From positions 1-22,258 of IMG/VR virus record IMGVR_UViG_3300024262_000276: a DNA stretch of 22,258 nt. One strand, written 5' to 3'. Origin of the DNA: a virus. The position numbers and the translations under genes are program-made. This document shows, piece by piece, positions 7,579-15,544 of the stretch; the stretch's first letter is position 1, and every line of letters starts with the position of its first letter. Under the pieces are notes generated by a model. It did not search any database, had not been told where the DNA came from, and worked only from the letters and a program-made list of their open reading frames with translations.

Positions 7579-10500
7579 GGCATCGGTCCCGAGGTTGTGG
7601 TGGTGAGCGCAGGAGCGCGGCTGGCGTTGAAGTTCTGCATCTGTGCCCGTTCTACAACATCATTCACTGCCTGGCCGTCCGTAAGCGGCGAGTTGATCTC
7701 AAATGTCGTGACGTTGGGCATCGTCAGCGCGTTGGCAGGCGTGGACGGCGATTGGGTTGGAGCCATCGCGTTACCCGGCCCAGGAGAGCCACCGGGAGTC
7801 CAATGCTGGCCACCCGGCTTGAGCAGATTGTTGGCCCCCGGCATCATGCCGCCGAGCAGGCCACCCAGCATGTCCGTGCCACCCGGCTGGGCGGCACCCT
7901 GCCCCCCCTTGCCGATGCTGTCGGCCAGACCACCCGCATAGTTGATCCCGCCAGCGAACAGCTTCCAGATACCCCACTGCGTCGGATCGGAGAACACGCT
8001 GCCGTCCAGGCCAAGCCCCTCCAAGATGCCCGACACCAGACCCTTACCCAACGCCTCCGCGTTCTTGTCTGCCTTGAGGGCAGCATCCTCATTGGCCTTG
8101 GTTGCCTTACTCAGCGACAGTGCGTATTCAGTCTGCGCCCTGGCCTGCGCGTCGTAAGCATTCTGCAAAGCATTGAGCCTGTTCTCCAAGGTGGAGTAGG
8201 TGTTCAACTCCCGCTCTCGGGCATCGGCCAGACGCTGATCCACGTCAGTGCCCTGCAAGCCCTGAGCGGCCCTTTCCAGTTCAGCCACCGTGGCCTGCGC
8301 CTCGGCGAAATCGCGGCGAGACTTTGTAATCTCACCTTCCAGGTTCTTGATGGATTCCTCAGTGTTGGCGATGCGGTCTTGCTTGCCCTGTAGCTCTAAC
8401 GCCCTGCGGTCTGCGTCGTAGTCGCCGGAAAGTTGCATAGGTGCCGTAGGTGCTGGCGTGGGCAGAAGCGAGGGATTGGGCCTCTCGGGAAGATGGCTTG
8501 TAAGCGATTCCGGCAGACCCGACGAAGGCGCACTGGGAACCAGGCCGCCGGGTGGGGACGCGGCGGGAGCGGTGGTGCCCTTGTCCCACTTCTTGTAGCC
8601 ATCCGGCACTTCCTGACCCATTGCCTTGTACCACTGCACTACATCGGCAAAAAACTCCTCCTCGGGCACACCATCTGCCGGGGCCAGAGGCTTGCCCTGT
8701 CCGTCGTATTTCCACCCAGGCTTCTTGGCGGGGAGTGATGGCTTGGCCGGGGCTGCGGGAGCAGCGGGAGCAGTAGGGGCAGGGGCGGGGGACGGAGCAG
8801 GGGCAGACGGAGGGGCAATACCCAGCGTTGCCAGAACATCTGGCGGGACATAACTGTTGTTATTGAATCCGGCCTTGGCGAGCGCGGCCTGCATCTCCGG
8901 TGTCATCCAGGACGGCATGCCGCTGATCTGCTGGCCCAGTCCTTGTACTGCGCCGGGACTTGGGACGGGAACGCCAGCGGTAGTTGGGGCCAGACCTGGC
9001 CCCTGGATGGGCTTCCCATTGAACTGAATGTCAATGTGATCCATGTGGTTCGCGGAGATGTTTCCGAGGTCCTTCATCACATACGACGAGCCATCCACCA
9101 TGTTCTGCATGGTCTGCCGCCAGATGATGTACTTGATTCCCAACTGCTGCGCGTTCATCTTGAGCCACGCATTGATGGCATCGCCGTACTGCATGTCGAG
9201 TTGGCCGCTGGAATCTCGCGGCATCACCACGTCGATGGCCATGCCAGCGTCGTGTGTGCCGGGAGCGTTGGGGCGCGCACCCGAGCCGCCGATGTCCGTG
9301 ATGCGGGGGAACATCTGCGCGATCCACGCTGCCGCCGTCTGACCCTGCGGCCCGGTGGTAACGCCAGGCAGATTATCTTTGAGGATGCCCGGTGCCCCCA
9401 GGCTGCTGGGAGAGCCGAACGGCACCATGCCGGGAAGGCCCATCATGCCGCTGCCGCTGCTCAGGTCCAGCGAGATGGAAAGTCGACCCTCGGAGTCCGT
9501 GACCTGCTGGCTGCGCGGGATACCCAATGCGTCCAGAATGTTTTTCTTGGGGTCGAGAATGTCAATCTCCATTTGGAGTTCCCGACCGGTGTTCTTCTTG
9601 TACCAGTCCTCAAACTTTTGAGCCACAATGTCGTTAGCTGCGGAAATGCCGGTGACAACACCCTCTTGGGTTTCCTCAAAGATGATCCCGGCCTGCTCCA
9701 TGCCGATCTTGAAGGTGTCAATGTCGCCAGTGATCTTGAACTCTTTGGTACCGTCCACCGCCTGGACGGCAGCGACTTCCTCGCCAAGGTGGATCGTGCT
9801 TTGCTTGGCGGCATCGGCCATCTTGGCGTAGGACATAACGCCTTCTCTGGCGTTGCCGACGCGCTCCCTGAACTGCTCAATGGCGGGAACCACCGACAGC
9901 GCGGTATCGCCAAAGCCCTTCAAGGATTTCTCTATGTCGAACTGTTGGACGTTCTCCAAGAACCCGGTACGCAGTTCGTTCAGCGACTTGTTCGTATCCG
10001 CAAAGTCCCTACCGACCTGACCTGGGATGAGCGATCCAACTTTGGTGATCGCCTCGGCAGTCAGCAGGACTGCCTGCATCCCCTCAATGGTTATGTCGAT
10101 GATGCCTTCGATGGTCCCGGCGGATGCCTTGAGCGCGTTGGCGGTGACCTCAACAAGCGTCTGCGTACCGGACAGGATTACGTCGAACACCTTGAATGAC
10201 ATGTCCATAATCTGGAGGTTGTTTTCCTCAAAGAACTTGGACACCGTTTCGCCAAAGCCCTGGAACTCCGAGAGCAACGCATCGCCAACCGGCTCCAAGC
10301 TGACCAGGATGCGGTTACCCAGTTCACCCATGATCTGACTCATGGTGAGCGACTTCTCGACGGCCTCCGTCAAGCTGCGGTTGTAGCCGTCCCCCAGCCC
10401 CTCCATCTCGGCACGAACGTCAACAACGCCCTTCATGATGCCTTCGGACAGAGCATTGGCGACCATGCTGCTGCCGGTCATGTCGGTCATCATGGCGACG

Positions 10501-11588
10501 AGAGCCTTTTGAGCGTCCTCGACCATGCCCCTGTCGTAAAGCTCCTGGTACCGCCGCTTGCCCTCGGCAATGACCCGGTCCCACACCTGGCCGACAGTCT
10601 CGCCGGTTTTCTCGGCCACCTTCGCCAGGTTGCCGGTCAGGGTGTTCATACCCTCGGTGATGTACTCCTCGTTGATGCCGAACTCCGAAAAGCCCTTGAG
10701 CATTTGGCCCAACTGCGGCAGTTCCAAACCGATACGGCGAGCGGAGCCTTGCAGGCGGTCCAAGCTGGTAAGGAACTGGGTGGGTGCCCTACCCGTCTCG
10801 GCCATCAGGTTGATGAGTTGGGTGAACTGCTCCGACGCTTCTTCGGCAGAGACGTTGAAGCCCTTGAACAGGCCGGTGATCTGCTCAATGTCCAGCGGGG
10901 ATTGGAGAAGCTGGATGGCCTCGCCGTAGCGGGTGGTGAACTCTTTCAGTTGCTCGGCGTTCTCCCGCCACCCCATGCGTTCACCGATCTTGCCGATGGA
11001 CGCAGAAATGTCGTTGATGTCTACGAACCTGCCGCTTCCGGCAATGTCGCGCACCATGTCCTTGTAGACGCCCAGCGCAGTCTCCGTCTGGGCGGTGCTG
11101 GCCAGCAAGTCGCGCTGTATCTCGCGCCACCGCTCCCCTACCTCGGCGTACTGGTCGATAATCATGCCGCCAATGTCAATCAGCGGCTTGGCCACATCGA
11201 CCATCGTCCCGACAGTCTCACCCCAAATGGCACCAATTTCGCCCATCTTGCCGGGGAGCTTTTCCAGCGCACCGCCGAAGGTGAAAATCCCCTCGGTAAC
11301 TTCCAGCATCGAACTGGTTGCGCCGGTAAACATGCCACTCAGGTCGGGGGCCATGCGGTTCAACGCCTGGCTCATCGCATCTGAGAACTCGCTGGCCGTC
11401 CTGGTGCCCACGCTGGCAGCGATCTGCGCGAACTGGCCAGTGGTGGACAGGAAGCCCTGCGAGGCAGCCATACCCCAGTCGGCACCGTTTTTCTTGAACC
11501 CATCGACAACGCCTGCCATCGACGGCGCAACCGAGACGAAGAACCTGGCCAGACCGCCGCCAGCCGCTGCCGCTGCAGGTGCCGTCAT
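7575..11588 (-). CDS. Tape measure protein with embedded zinc-peptidase-like domain
   Basis: This is the largest gene (1337 residues) and sits directly after the tail assembly chaperones, the hallmark of the tape measure. Residues up to about 560 are long helical stretches. A cassette near 760-860 has H779-D780-A781-G782-M783-A784-I785-D786 and H848-M849-D850-H851-I852-D853, the spacing of HxxGxAxD...DHxD in M15-like and ARB_07466-like peptidoglycan peptidases. A Pro/Ala-rich linker follows near 890-950, then a coiled coil (KNLEGEITKSRRDFAEAQ). At about 1.5 angstroms per residue the protein could span at most about 200 nm. ATG 11588 overlaps the stop of the chaperone T frame (TAATG). Confidence 0.93.
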   Translation of the reverse strand: MTAPAAAAAGGGLARFFVSVAPSMAGVVDGFKKNGADWGMAASQGFLSTTGQFAQIAASVGTRTASEFSDAMSQALNRMAPDLSGMFTGATSSMLEVTEGIFTFGGALEKLPGKMGEIGAIWGETVGTMVDVAKPLIDIGGMIIDQYAEVGERWREIQRDLLASTAQTETALGVYKDMVRDIAGSGRFVDINDISASIGKIGERMGWRENAEQLKEFTTRYGEAIQLLQSPLDIEQITGLFKGFNVSAEEASEQFTQLINLMAETGRAPTQFLTSLDRLQGSARRIGLELPQLGQMLKGFSEFGINEEYITEGMNTLTGNLAKVAEKTGETVGQVWDRVIAEGKRRYQELYDRGMVEDAQKALVAMMTDMTGSSMVANALSEGIMKGVVDVRAEMEGLGDGYNRSLTEAVEKSLTMSQIMGELGNRILVSLEPVGDALLSEFQGFGETVSKFFEENNLQIMDMSFKVFDVILSGTQTLVEVTANALKASAGTIEGIIDITIEGMQAVLLTAEAITKVGSLIPGQVGRDFADTNKSLNELRTGFLENVQQFDIEKSLKGFGDTALSVVPAIEQFRERVGNAREGVMSYAKMADAAKQSTIHLGEEVAAVQAVDGTKEFKITGDIDTFKIGMEQAGIIFEETQEGVVTGISAANDIVAQKFEDWYKKNTGRELQMEIDILDPKKNILDALGIPRSQQVTDSEGRLSISLDLSSGSGMMGLPGMVPFGSPSSLGAPGILKDNLPGVTTGPQGQTAAAWIAQMFPRITDIGGSGARPNAPGTHDAGMAIDVVMPRDSSGQLDMQYGDAINAWLKMNAQQLGIKYIIWRQTMQNMVDGSSYVMKDLGNISANHMDHIDIQFNGKPIQGPGLAPTTAGVPVPSPGAVQGLGQQISGMPSWMTPEMQAALAKAGFNNNSYVPPDVLATLGIAPPSAPAPSPAPAPTAPAAPAAPAKPSLPAKKPGWKYDGQGKPLAPADGVPEEEFFADVVQWYKAMGQEVPDGYKKWDKGTTAPAASPPGGLVPSAPSSGLPESLTSHLPERPNPSLLPTPAPTAPMQLSGDYDADRRALELQGKQDRIANTEESIKNLEGEITKSRRDFAEAQATVAELERAAQGLQGTDVDQRLADARERELNTYSTLENRLNALQNAYDAQARAQTEYALSLSKATKANEDAALKADKNAEALGKGLVSGILEGLGLDGSVFSDPTQWGIWKLFAGGINYAGGLADSIGKGGQGAAQPGGTDMLGGLLGGMMPGANNLLKPGGQHWTPGGSPGPGNAMAPTQSPSTPANALTMPNVTTFEINSPLTDGQAVNDVVERAQMQNFNASRAPALTTTTSGPMP

Positions 11589-11965
11589 TACGCCTCCTTC
11601 GCTTGGGCGTAGCGTTCCGCCAGCCGCTCATCGAAATCGTCCCACTCATACACGTCTGCGGGGAACAGCGTGTTAGACGGCGTGCCGCGCTGCTCGCTCA
11701 TACCCTGCTGGGGGCGGTCGTACCGCTCAGGCAATTCCGCTAGACCGGCGTTGCCTTCCTGCAAGTTGGCGAGCAGATGATCGGTTTGAGTCCAGCCGCC
11801 CTGGAGCGCGTTTTTCAATGCACTCTGCGGCTGTGGGGCCACGCACATAGCCACCAGTTCCAGGAGGGGGAGGCGGTGGGTGAACATGTCGGCAACCGTT
11901 CTTCCGGTCGCCACAATGTCGGAGACGAGAGCTAGCCAGTGGGTGCCGACGCAGTACGTCAGCAT
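11588..11965 (-). CDS. Tail assembly chaperone T part, made as G-T fusion by -1 frameshift
   Basis: This 125-codon frame lies one base back from the end of the G gene and continues into the tape measure gene, as lambda gpGT does. It is most likely read as a fusion: ribosomes translating G slip at GGGGGAA (11977-11971) and continue as ATC CTG ATG..., giving a product of about 265 residues. The fusion would run from 12384 to 11588 with one base re-read. The ATG at 11965 has no ribosome-binding site of its own, so separate translation is unlikely. The end (EWDDFDERLAERYAQAKEA) is acidic and helical. The fusion recruits tape measure protein during tail assembly in known phages. Confidence 0.82.
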   Translation of the reverse strand: MLTYCVGTHWLALVSDIVATGRTVADMFTHRLPLLELVAMCVAPQPQSALKNALQGGWTQTDHLLANLQEGNAGLAELPERYDRPQQGMSEQRGTPSNTLFPADVYEWDDFDERLAERYAQAKEA

Positions 11966-12384
11966 CAGGATTCCCCCGGCGGCGCACTCCCCTTCGGCTC
12001 AACGACGGGGCTGGTAGCGGACTGGAACCAGCCTTTCCAGAACTGCTCGCGCTCCACGGGGGATAAGTCCATGACGCGCTCCTGCACGCTGCGATCAACG
12101 CCAGCGCGGTTCATCCACTCAAAGCTCTGGTAAAGCTCGTTGAGGTTGTAAATCTCCCACAGGAACTTGGCGTCGATTTCGACCGTGGAGATGGCGGGGA
12201 ACACGATGGGTTCACCGCCACTCACCGGACGGAACGTGTATGTGGGACGGACAGGTTTACTCTCAGGCCCTGCCGCCTGCTCGGAAGGCGGCAGGGCTGC
12301 TTCTGTCTGGTGATTCAAAGGCCGTTCCGAGCGGTCCTTGACGCTTTTCCGAGCCTTGCGCCTAGGCGTAGCGGCTTGAGTCAT
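11965..12384 (-). CDS. Tail assembly chaperone (gpG-like)
   Basis: The 139-residue protein lies between the tail tube gene and the tape measure gene. It has a basic Lys/Arg- and Pro-rich N-terminus (PRRKARKSVKDRSERP), a middle with VRPTYTFRPVSGGEPIVFP and a helical C-terminal half (FLWEIYNLNELYQSFEWM). It ends ...PPGES just after the slippery heptamer. In lambda and its relatives gpG, together with a smaller amount of the frameshift fusion gpGT, chaperones tape measure assembly and is absent from the mature tail. ATG 12384 overlaps the stop of the tail tube gene (TGATG), suggesting coupled translation. Confidence 0.87.
   Translation of the reverse strand: MTQAATPRRKARKSVKDRSERPLNHQTEAALPPSEQAAGPESKPVRPTYTFRPVSGGEPIVFPAISTVEIDAKFLWEIYNLNELYQSFEWMNRAGVDRSVQERVMDLSPVEREQFWKGWFQSATSPVVEPKGSAPPGES
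11971..11977 (-). promoter_or_regulatory. Programmed -1 frameshift site GGGGGAA
   Basis: On the minus strand the G frame reads CCG GGG GAA TCC TGA. Sliding back one base on the G run puts the ribosome in the open T frame (ATC CTG ATG CTG). G-rich heptamers of this form are known slip sites in actinophage tail chaperone genes. No clear downstream pseudoknot was identified by eye. Confidence 0.82.
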
Positions 12385-12974
12385 CAGATTGAGAACACCC
12401 CATCGTTGTAATACTGATAGGCGTGGTTGTTCTTGTCATCGGGGAACGGCTTGAGCGTCATGTCGTACTGAACGAGTTCCCGGTGAACCCACTTCTGCGG
12501 CCCCAGCGCGGTGATCCGGCCAATGGGGATGACCAGGCGCATCGACATCTTATCGAAGAAGCCGTCGATGACCCATGCCGACTGATCCAGCAGCGCAGCG
12601 TTCATCTGCGCGGCAATCTCAGTGCCGGTGGTCGGGGTGGCCGGGGTGACGGTGACGTTGGCATCGCCGTGCGCGGCTTTCTGAACGTCGCCGTTCATGA
12701 CCTGCAACAGCTTGAACCGGATGGTCAGGCCGTACTTGTCTTGCAGCACCGCGACGAGGTTGCCACCCCAGTCGTTGATTTCGACGTTGCCGCGATCCTC
12801 GTTCCGATCCACGCCCTCCATGCTGGCGCGACCGAGACTGACGAACGCGGCATTCAGGGCACCTGTCGCCGAGGTCGGCAAGGCGGTGGCGATAGGGGCA
12901 CGCAAGATGCCCCCGGTTACCTTCGGGCTGGGCGCAGCGATCTGCTGCACTTCAGCGATGATGGGTTGGGTCAT
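12384..12974 (-). CDS. Major tail tube protein
   Basis: This 196-residue protein sits between the tail terminator and the tail chaperones, the normal place of the tail tube subunit. Sequence features fit a tube beta-sandwich: FVSLGRASMEGVD, GLTIRFKLLQVMNGDV, WVIDGFFDKMSMRLVIPIGRI and an acidic, aromatic end (YQYYNDGVFSI). The start ATG 12974 is chosen over GTG 12980 because AGAAGGAG lies 5 nt upstream of the ATG, the best ribosome site in the tail block and fitting for an abundant virion protein. The stop overlaps the G gene start. In siphovirus tails many rings of this protein stack around the tape measure. Confidence 0.88.
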   Translation of the reverse strand: MTQPIIAEVQQIAAPSPKVTGGILRAPIATALPTSATGALNAAFVSLGRASMEGVDRNEDRGNVEINDWGGNLVAVLQDKYGLTIRFKLLQVMNGDVQKAAHGDANVTVTPATPTTGTEIAAQMNAALLDQSAWVIDGFFDKMSMRLVIPIGRITALGPQKWVHRELVQYDMTLKPFPDDKNNHAYQYYNDGVFSI

Positions 12975-13013
12975 CAGCACTCCTTCTGAGGGTGTAAACC
13001 TGACCGTAGGTTA

Positions 13014-13448
13014 CTACAGCACGTTCGGCCTGACACGCCACGACACCATTGCTCGGTAGCGCGGATAATTCGGTATGTCAGGATCATCGGCCCTGGATGG
13101 CAGGGCACGGGGTTGCGCCCAGGAGACATACCACTCCCGGCCACCCGCCGTGATGGGGACTCCCTCTGCGGCCCCGCCGTAGGCGACAGCAGTCTGGATA
13201 ATGGATTCGGCGGTTTCCTCGTCCTCGCTGTAGGCGTGAAGGATCACGGAAACGTCCCACATGATTTCGTCGTCGTTCTGGTATCCCCCGCCAGCCTCCA
13301 CCCGCAGGTAGCCGTCCAGCATCTCCCGCAGTGGCTCCGGTTTGGGGACGCGCGTACCCACAGGGATGGGATTGAGCAGGGGTGCGAAATACGCGACGGC
13401 CATCGCCTCCGTTGGCGGCGGCAGCAGGATCGGGAACGGACGCGGCAT
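13014..13448 (-). CDS. Tail terminator protein
   Basis: The 144-residue product lies directly before the tail tube gene and after the connector proteins. That slot holds the tail terminator in HK97- and lambda-like phages, the ring that stops tube growth and joins the tail to the head. The sequence has an N-terminal helical and Pro-rich part (PRPFPILLPPPTEAMAVAYF), a YLRVEAGG strand, and SVILHAYSEDEETAESIIQ, typical of small phage minor proteins of this class. ATG 13448 overlaps the previous stop by one base (TGATG). Assignment rests on size and synteny. Confidence 0.75.
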   Translation of the reverse strand: MPRPFPILLPPPTEAMAVAYFAPLLNPIPVGTRVPKPEPLREMLDGYLRVEAGGGYQNDDEIMWDVSVILHAYSEDEETAESIIQTAVAYGGAAEGVPITAGGREWYVSWAQPRALPSRADDPDIPNYPRYRAMVSWRVRPNVL

Positions 13449-13837
13449 CAGAGATTGGGTATCTCGTCGGACCGGACACTTGCTACCGCTTTGAGCAGCG
13501 TACTGAACACAAGATCATCGTAGATCGCGTTGATGTTCATGGGGCGCACCACGGCGACCGGCCTGCTGCGATCCCCGTTGTTGTAGACGATCACCCCGTA
13601 CTCGGCGTGGCCGCGAGTCCTCATCTGCATGGCAAGAGCGGAGACTTCCTCGGCCTTCTTCTTGATGGCCTGGATGGATGCCGGGACACGCATGTACCGC
13701 TTAATGCCCTCCCCATCAGGAACAAAGCTGGTCCGTTCATCCAGCCGGATACGGTTTCCGTCAATGCCGGTGAACTGGCCAGCCGAATCTGCCTCGGCCA
13801 TGATCGTCCGAACGTCCAGTAGGCCACGAACCGGCAT
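13448..13837 (-). CDS. Neck / head-tail connector protein (HK97 gp10-like position)
   Basis: The 129-residue protein is placed between the head closure protein and the tail terminator. HK97-type phages often encode a gp10-like neck protein here. A helix with basic residues (SIQAIKKKAEEVSALAMQM) is followed by strands around YGVIVYNNGDRSRPVAVV. ATG 13837 has a good ribosome site (TAGGAGGGG, close to the start). It likely takes part in joining head and tail. I could not confirm the fold, so the family name is tentative. Confidence 0.65.
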   Translation of the reverse strand: MPVRGLLDVRTIMAEADSAGQFTGIDGNRIRLDERTSFVPDGEGIKRYMRVPASIQAIKKKAEEVSALAMQMRTRGHAEYGVIVYNNGDRSRPVAVVRPMNINAIYDDLVFSTLLKAVASVRSDEIPNL

Positions 13838-13845
13838 AACCCCTC

Positions 13846-14244
13846 CTATGTCACACGGACTAGAGTCACTACCCCGCCAAACGCCGCATAGAACTGTTTC
13901 CAGGGGCCATTGCGGTCATCGGTGGGTACGCCGTCCACCCGGTACGCCGTACCTCCCACATAATCCCCGTTGGCATCCACCGTGCCAAACAGTAAAACCT
14001 CGTCACCAGGCTCGTACAGGGTGGGTTCGTTCACGGCCATGAAAATGGTCGTGTTGATTCGCTGCTGGTACTCATCCGAGACAACCTGCGCCGAACGTGG
14101 GTACGCAGCCCCCTGGTGAAGTGACTGGGCACGCCGAATAACAGGCGAAAGCGTCTCTAGCTTGGCGTTGCCGTGACTATCGTAATTTCCGCTGAATCGA
14201 CGTGCTTTATGGCAGACGACGTACGGCTCGGGAATCAGGCTCAC
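13846..14244 (-). CDS. Head closure (head-tail stopper) protein
   Basis: This 132-residue protein follows the adaptor gene and is in the position of the stopper that seals the portal after packaging. It contains LIPEPYVVCHKARRFSGNYDS, RINTTIFMAVNEP, then YEPGDEVLLFGTVD, a beta-rich middle that fits the small-barrel stopper fold. The frame is open to a TTG at 14265, but GTG 14244 is preferred because it forms a 4-nt GTGA overlap with the adaptor stop, matching the coupling seen at neighbouring genes. Function is inferred from order and size. Confidence 0.68.
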   Translation of the reverse strand: MSLIPEPYVVCHKARRFSGNYDSHGNAKLETLSPVIRRAQSLHQGAAYPRSAQVVSDEYQQRINTTIFMAVNEPTLYEPGDEVLLFGTVDANGDYVGGTAYRVDGVPTDDRNGPWKQFYAAFGGVVTLVRVT

Positions 14245-14771
14245 ACCGCACCGCCGATCACACAACGATACGGAGCCAAGGCGTCCTTCTGCGACGGCGA
14301 CAAGTCCACACCCGATTCCCCGTAGGTGATCGAATAGCCGGGGGTTGACACCCCCTTGACCCCCGTACCGCCGCCCAACGCCTGCGCCGTCCCAGCCAAC
14401 TCAAAGACCACATTCTTTACGGCGGCAGGGGTTTCGTCGTACCCGTGCGTGTAATCGACCAGGCAGAACCCGTCCCGGTAGGAGACATACCGCAACTCCA
14501 CCACGCCGTTCGGCCACCAGTGGTAACGCTCGGGGTCCACCACTTCGCCATCCACCGTCAGCCGGGTAACAGCCGTCAGATACAGCGTGGGAAGGATGAT
14601 CTTCCCGTGGCTCCCGATCCTGCGCTTGACGTTGCTTTCCGAGACTGGTGGCGAGATAACCCACCCGCAGTACGACCGGACATACGCGCTGGCAGCCGAC
14701 AGGAAATAATCCGGCTCACGCGCCGCATAGGCGATGTAGTCGGGGTCGTTGGTGTCAACCAGCGAACTCAC
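14241..14771 (-). CDS. Head-tail adaptor (connector) protein
   Basis: The 176-residue protein resembles the HK97 gp6-like adaptors that bind under the portal. It starts with helical sequence (DPDYIAYAAREPDYFLSAAS) containing an SYCGW motif common in such adaptors. Strands TLYLTAVTRLTVDGEVV and YHWWPNGVVELRYVSYRDGF follow, then a helix (AAVKNVVFELAGTAQALGGG), and it ends near ALAPYRCV, a pattern repeated in actinophage adaptors. The GTG start at 14771 overlaps the previous stop by 4 nt. Confidence is fair because both order and sequence features agree. Confidence 0.78.
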   Translation of the reverse strand: MSSLVDTNDPDYIAYAAREPDYFLSAASAYVRSYCGWVISPPVSESNVKRRIGSHGKIILPTLYLTAVTRLTVDGEVVDPERYHWWPNGVVELRYVSYRDGFCLVDYTHGYDETPAAVKNVVFELAGTAQALGGGTGVKGVSTPGYSITYGESGVDLSPSQKDALAPYRCVIGGAV

Positions 14772-15430
14772 TTTGCAACGTGGTCCTTGGGCCAGCCGTC
14801 TGCAACCAGACGGTCAATGAGTTCCGCTTTCACCCCGTCGTCCGGAAGCCCACGCTTGGTGCACTTCTCGCGAAGTGCAGCTACCAGCAGGCTGCCCAGC
14901 GCCTGTTTGGCTTGTTCGGGCGTGACAGGCCCAAGGGCAGCGGCAACCGCCCCCAGGTCACTGTGCGCGAGAACGCGGTTCGCCAAATCATCCCGGTGAC
15001 CCTCAGTGCTCAAACCCAAGACGGTGCAAATCTGCACTAGCTCATCCTTGGGCATGTTGGCGATCCGCTCCGCGTCCGCAAGGCCCTTTTCCCCTTGGGA
15101 AAAGAGAGGCGCCGCCTGGGCGGGGGCAGGACTCTGGCTCTGGGCCGTTGCGCCACCAGTCCGCTTGGGGACAAGACCCTGCGCGAGTCCCTCAAGATGC
15201 GCGGGAGGGGTCACCTTTGCTTCGGAATAAGCCCTCAGCTTGTGAAGGATGGCTTCCGCGCGATCCGTATCCCCATCCCGCAGCTTGTCAGTTCCCACGC
15301 TGCTCACGCCCTTCACGGTCAACTCGTTCGTCAAACGACCAACCACCGCTTCCTGGCACTCGACGGACAGGGACTTGTAGCTGTTGGCGACGGTACCCGG
15401 CGCGGCACCCGGCGTGTAGTGGTCAGGCAT
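14768..15430 (-). CDS. Protein with two SAP-like motifs, head-connector block
   Basis: This 220-residue protein has no certain family. Residues 1-80 are helical. Residues 90-115 form an Ala/Pro/Gln-rich linker. Two C-terminal segments look like SAP or HeH helix-extended-helix DNA-binding motifs: 126-154 (MPKDELVQICTVLGLSTEG...) and 182-209 (LVAALREKCTKRGLPDDGVK..ELIDRL), the second with the typical Gly and Lys-rich turn. It is the first gene after the capsid terminator and is preceded by a strong ribosome site (AAGGAGGGTGT then ATG). A DNA-contacting role at the head-tail junction or during packaging is possible but unproven. Confidence 0.7.
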   Translation of the reverse strand: MPDHYTPGAAPGTVANSYKSLSVECQEAVVGRLTNELTVKGVSSVGTDKLRDGDTDRAEAILHKLRAYSEAKVTPPAHLEGLAQGLVPKRTGGATAQSQSPAPAQAAPLFSQGEKGLADAERIANMPKDELVQICTVLGLSTEGHRDDLANRVLAHSDLGAVAAALGPVTPEQAKQALGSLLVAALREKCTKRGLPDDGVKAELIDRLVADGWPKDHVAK

Positions 15431-15495
15431 ACACCCTCCTTGGTCTGGTAATCAGCAGAGTACCGCGCTGGTGACGGGTTAGGTGGTAGGCACAC

Positions 15496-15526
15496 AAAAC
15501 CGGCCCCCCCTTGCGGGAGGGCCGGT
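15496..15526 (-). terminator. Intrinsic terminator after the capsid gene
   Basis: The minus-strand RNA forms ACCGGCCCUCCC, loop GCAA, GGGGGGGCCGGU, a 12-bp stem with one U-G wobble and a GNRA tetraloop. UUUUGUGUG follows. It begins 18 nt after the capsid stop codon and lies 66 nt or more before the next start. It probably reduces transcription into the connector genes and raises capsid mRNA relative to them. Confidence 0.88.
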
Positions 15527-15544
15527 CCTGTTGGTGTGTGCCGA

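Noticed and set aside
8943-10199. 418-codon plus-strand open frame opposite the tape measure gene
   Set aside because: It mirrors the codon bias of the tape measure gene. There is no credible ribosome site or domain.
10509-11384. 291-codon plus-strand open frame
   Set aside because: It is antisense to the tape measure and has no family signal.
11588-11965. Independent gene starting at ATG 11965
   Set aside because: It has no ribosome site and lies in the -1 frame directly after a slip heptamer, so it is better explained as part of the G-T fusion.
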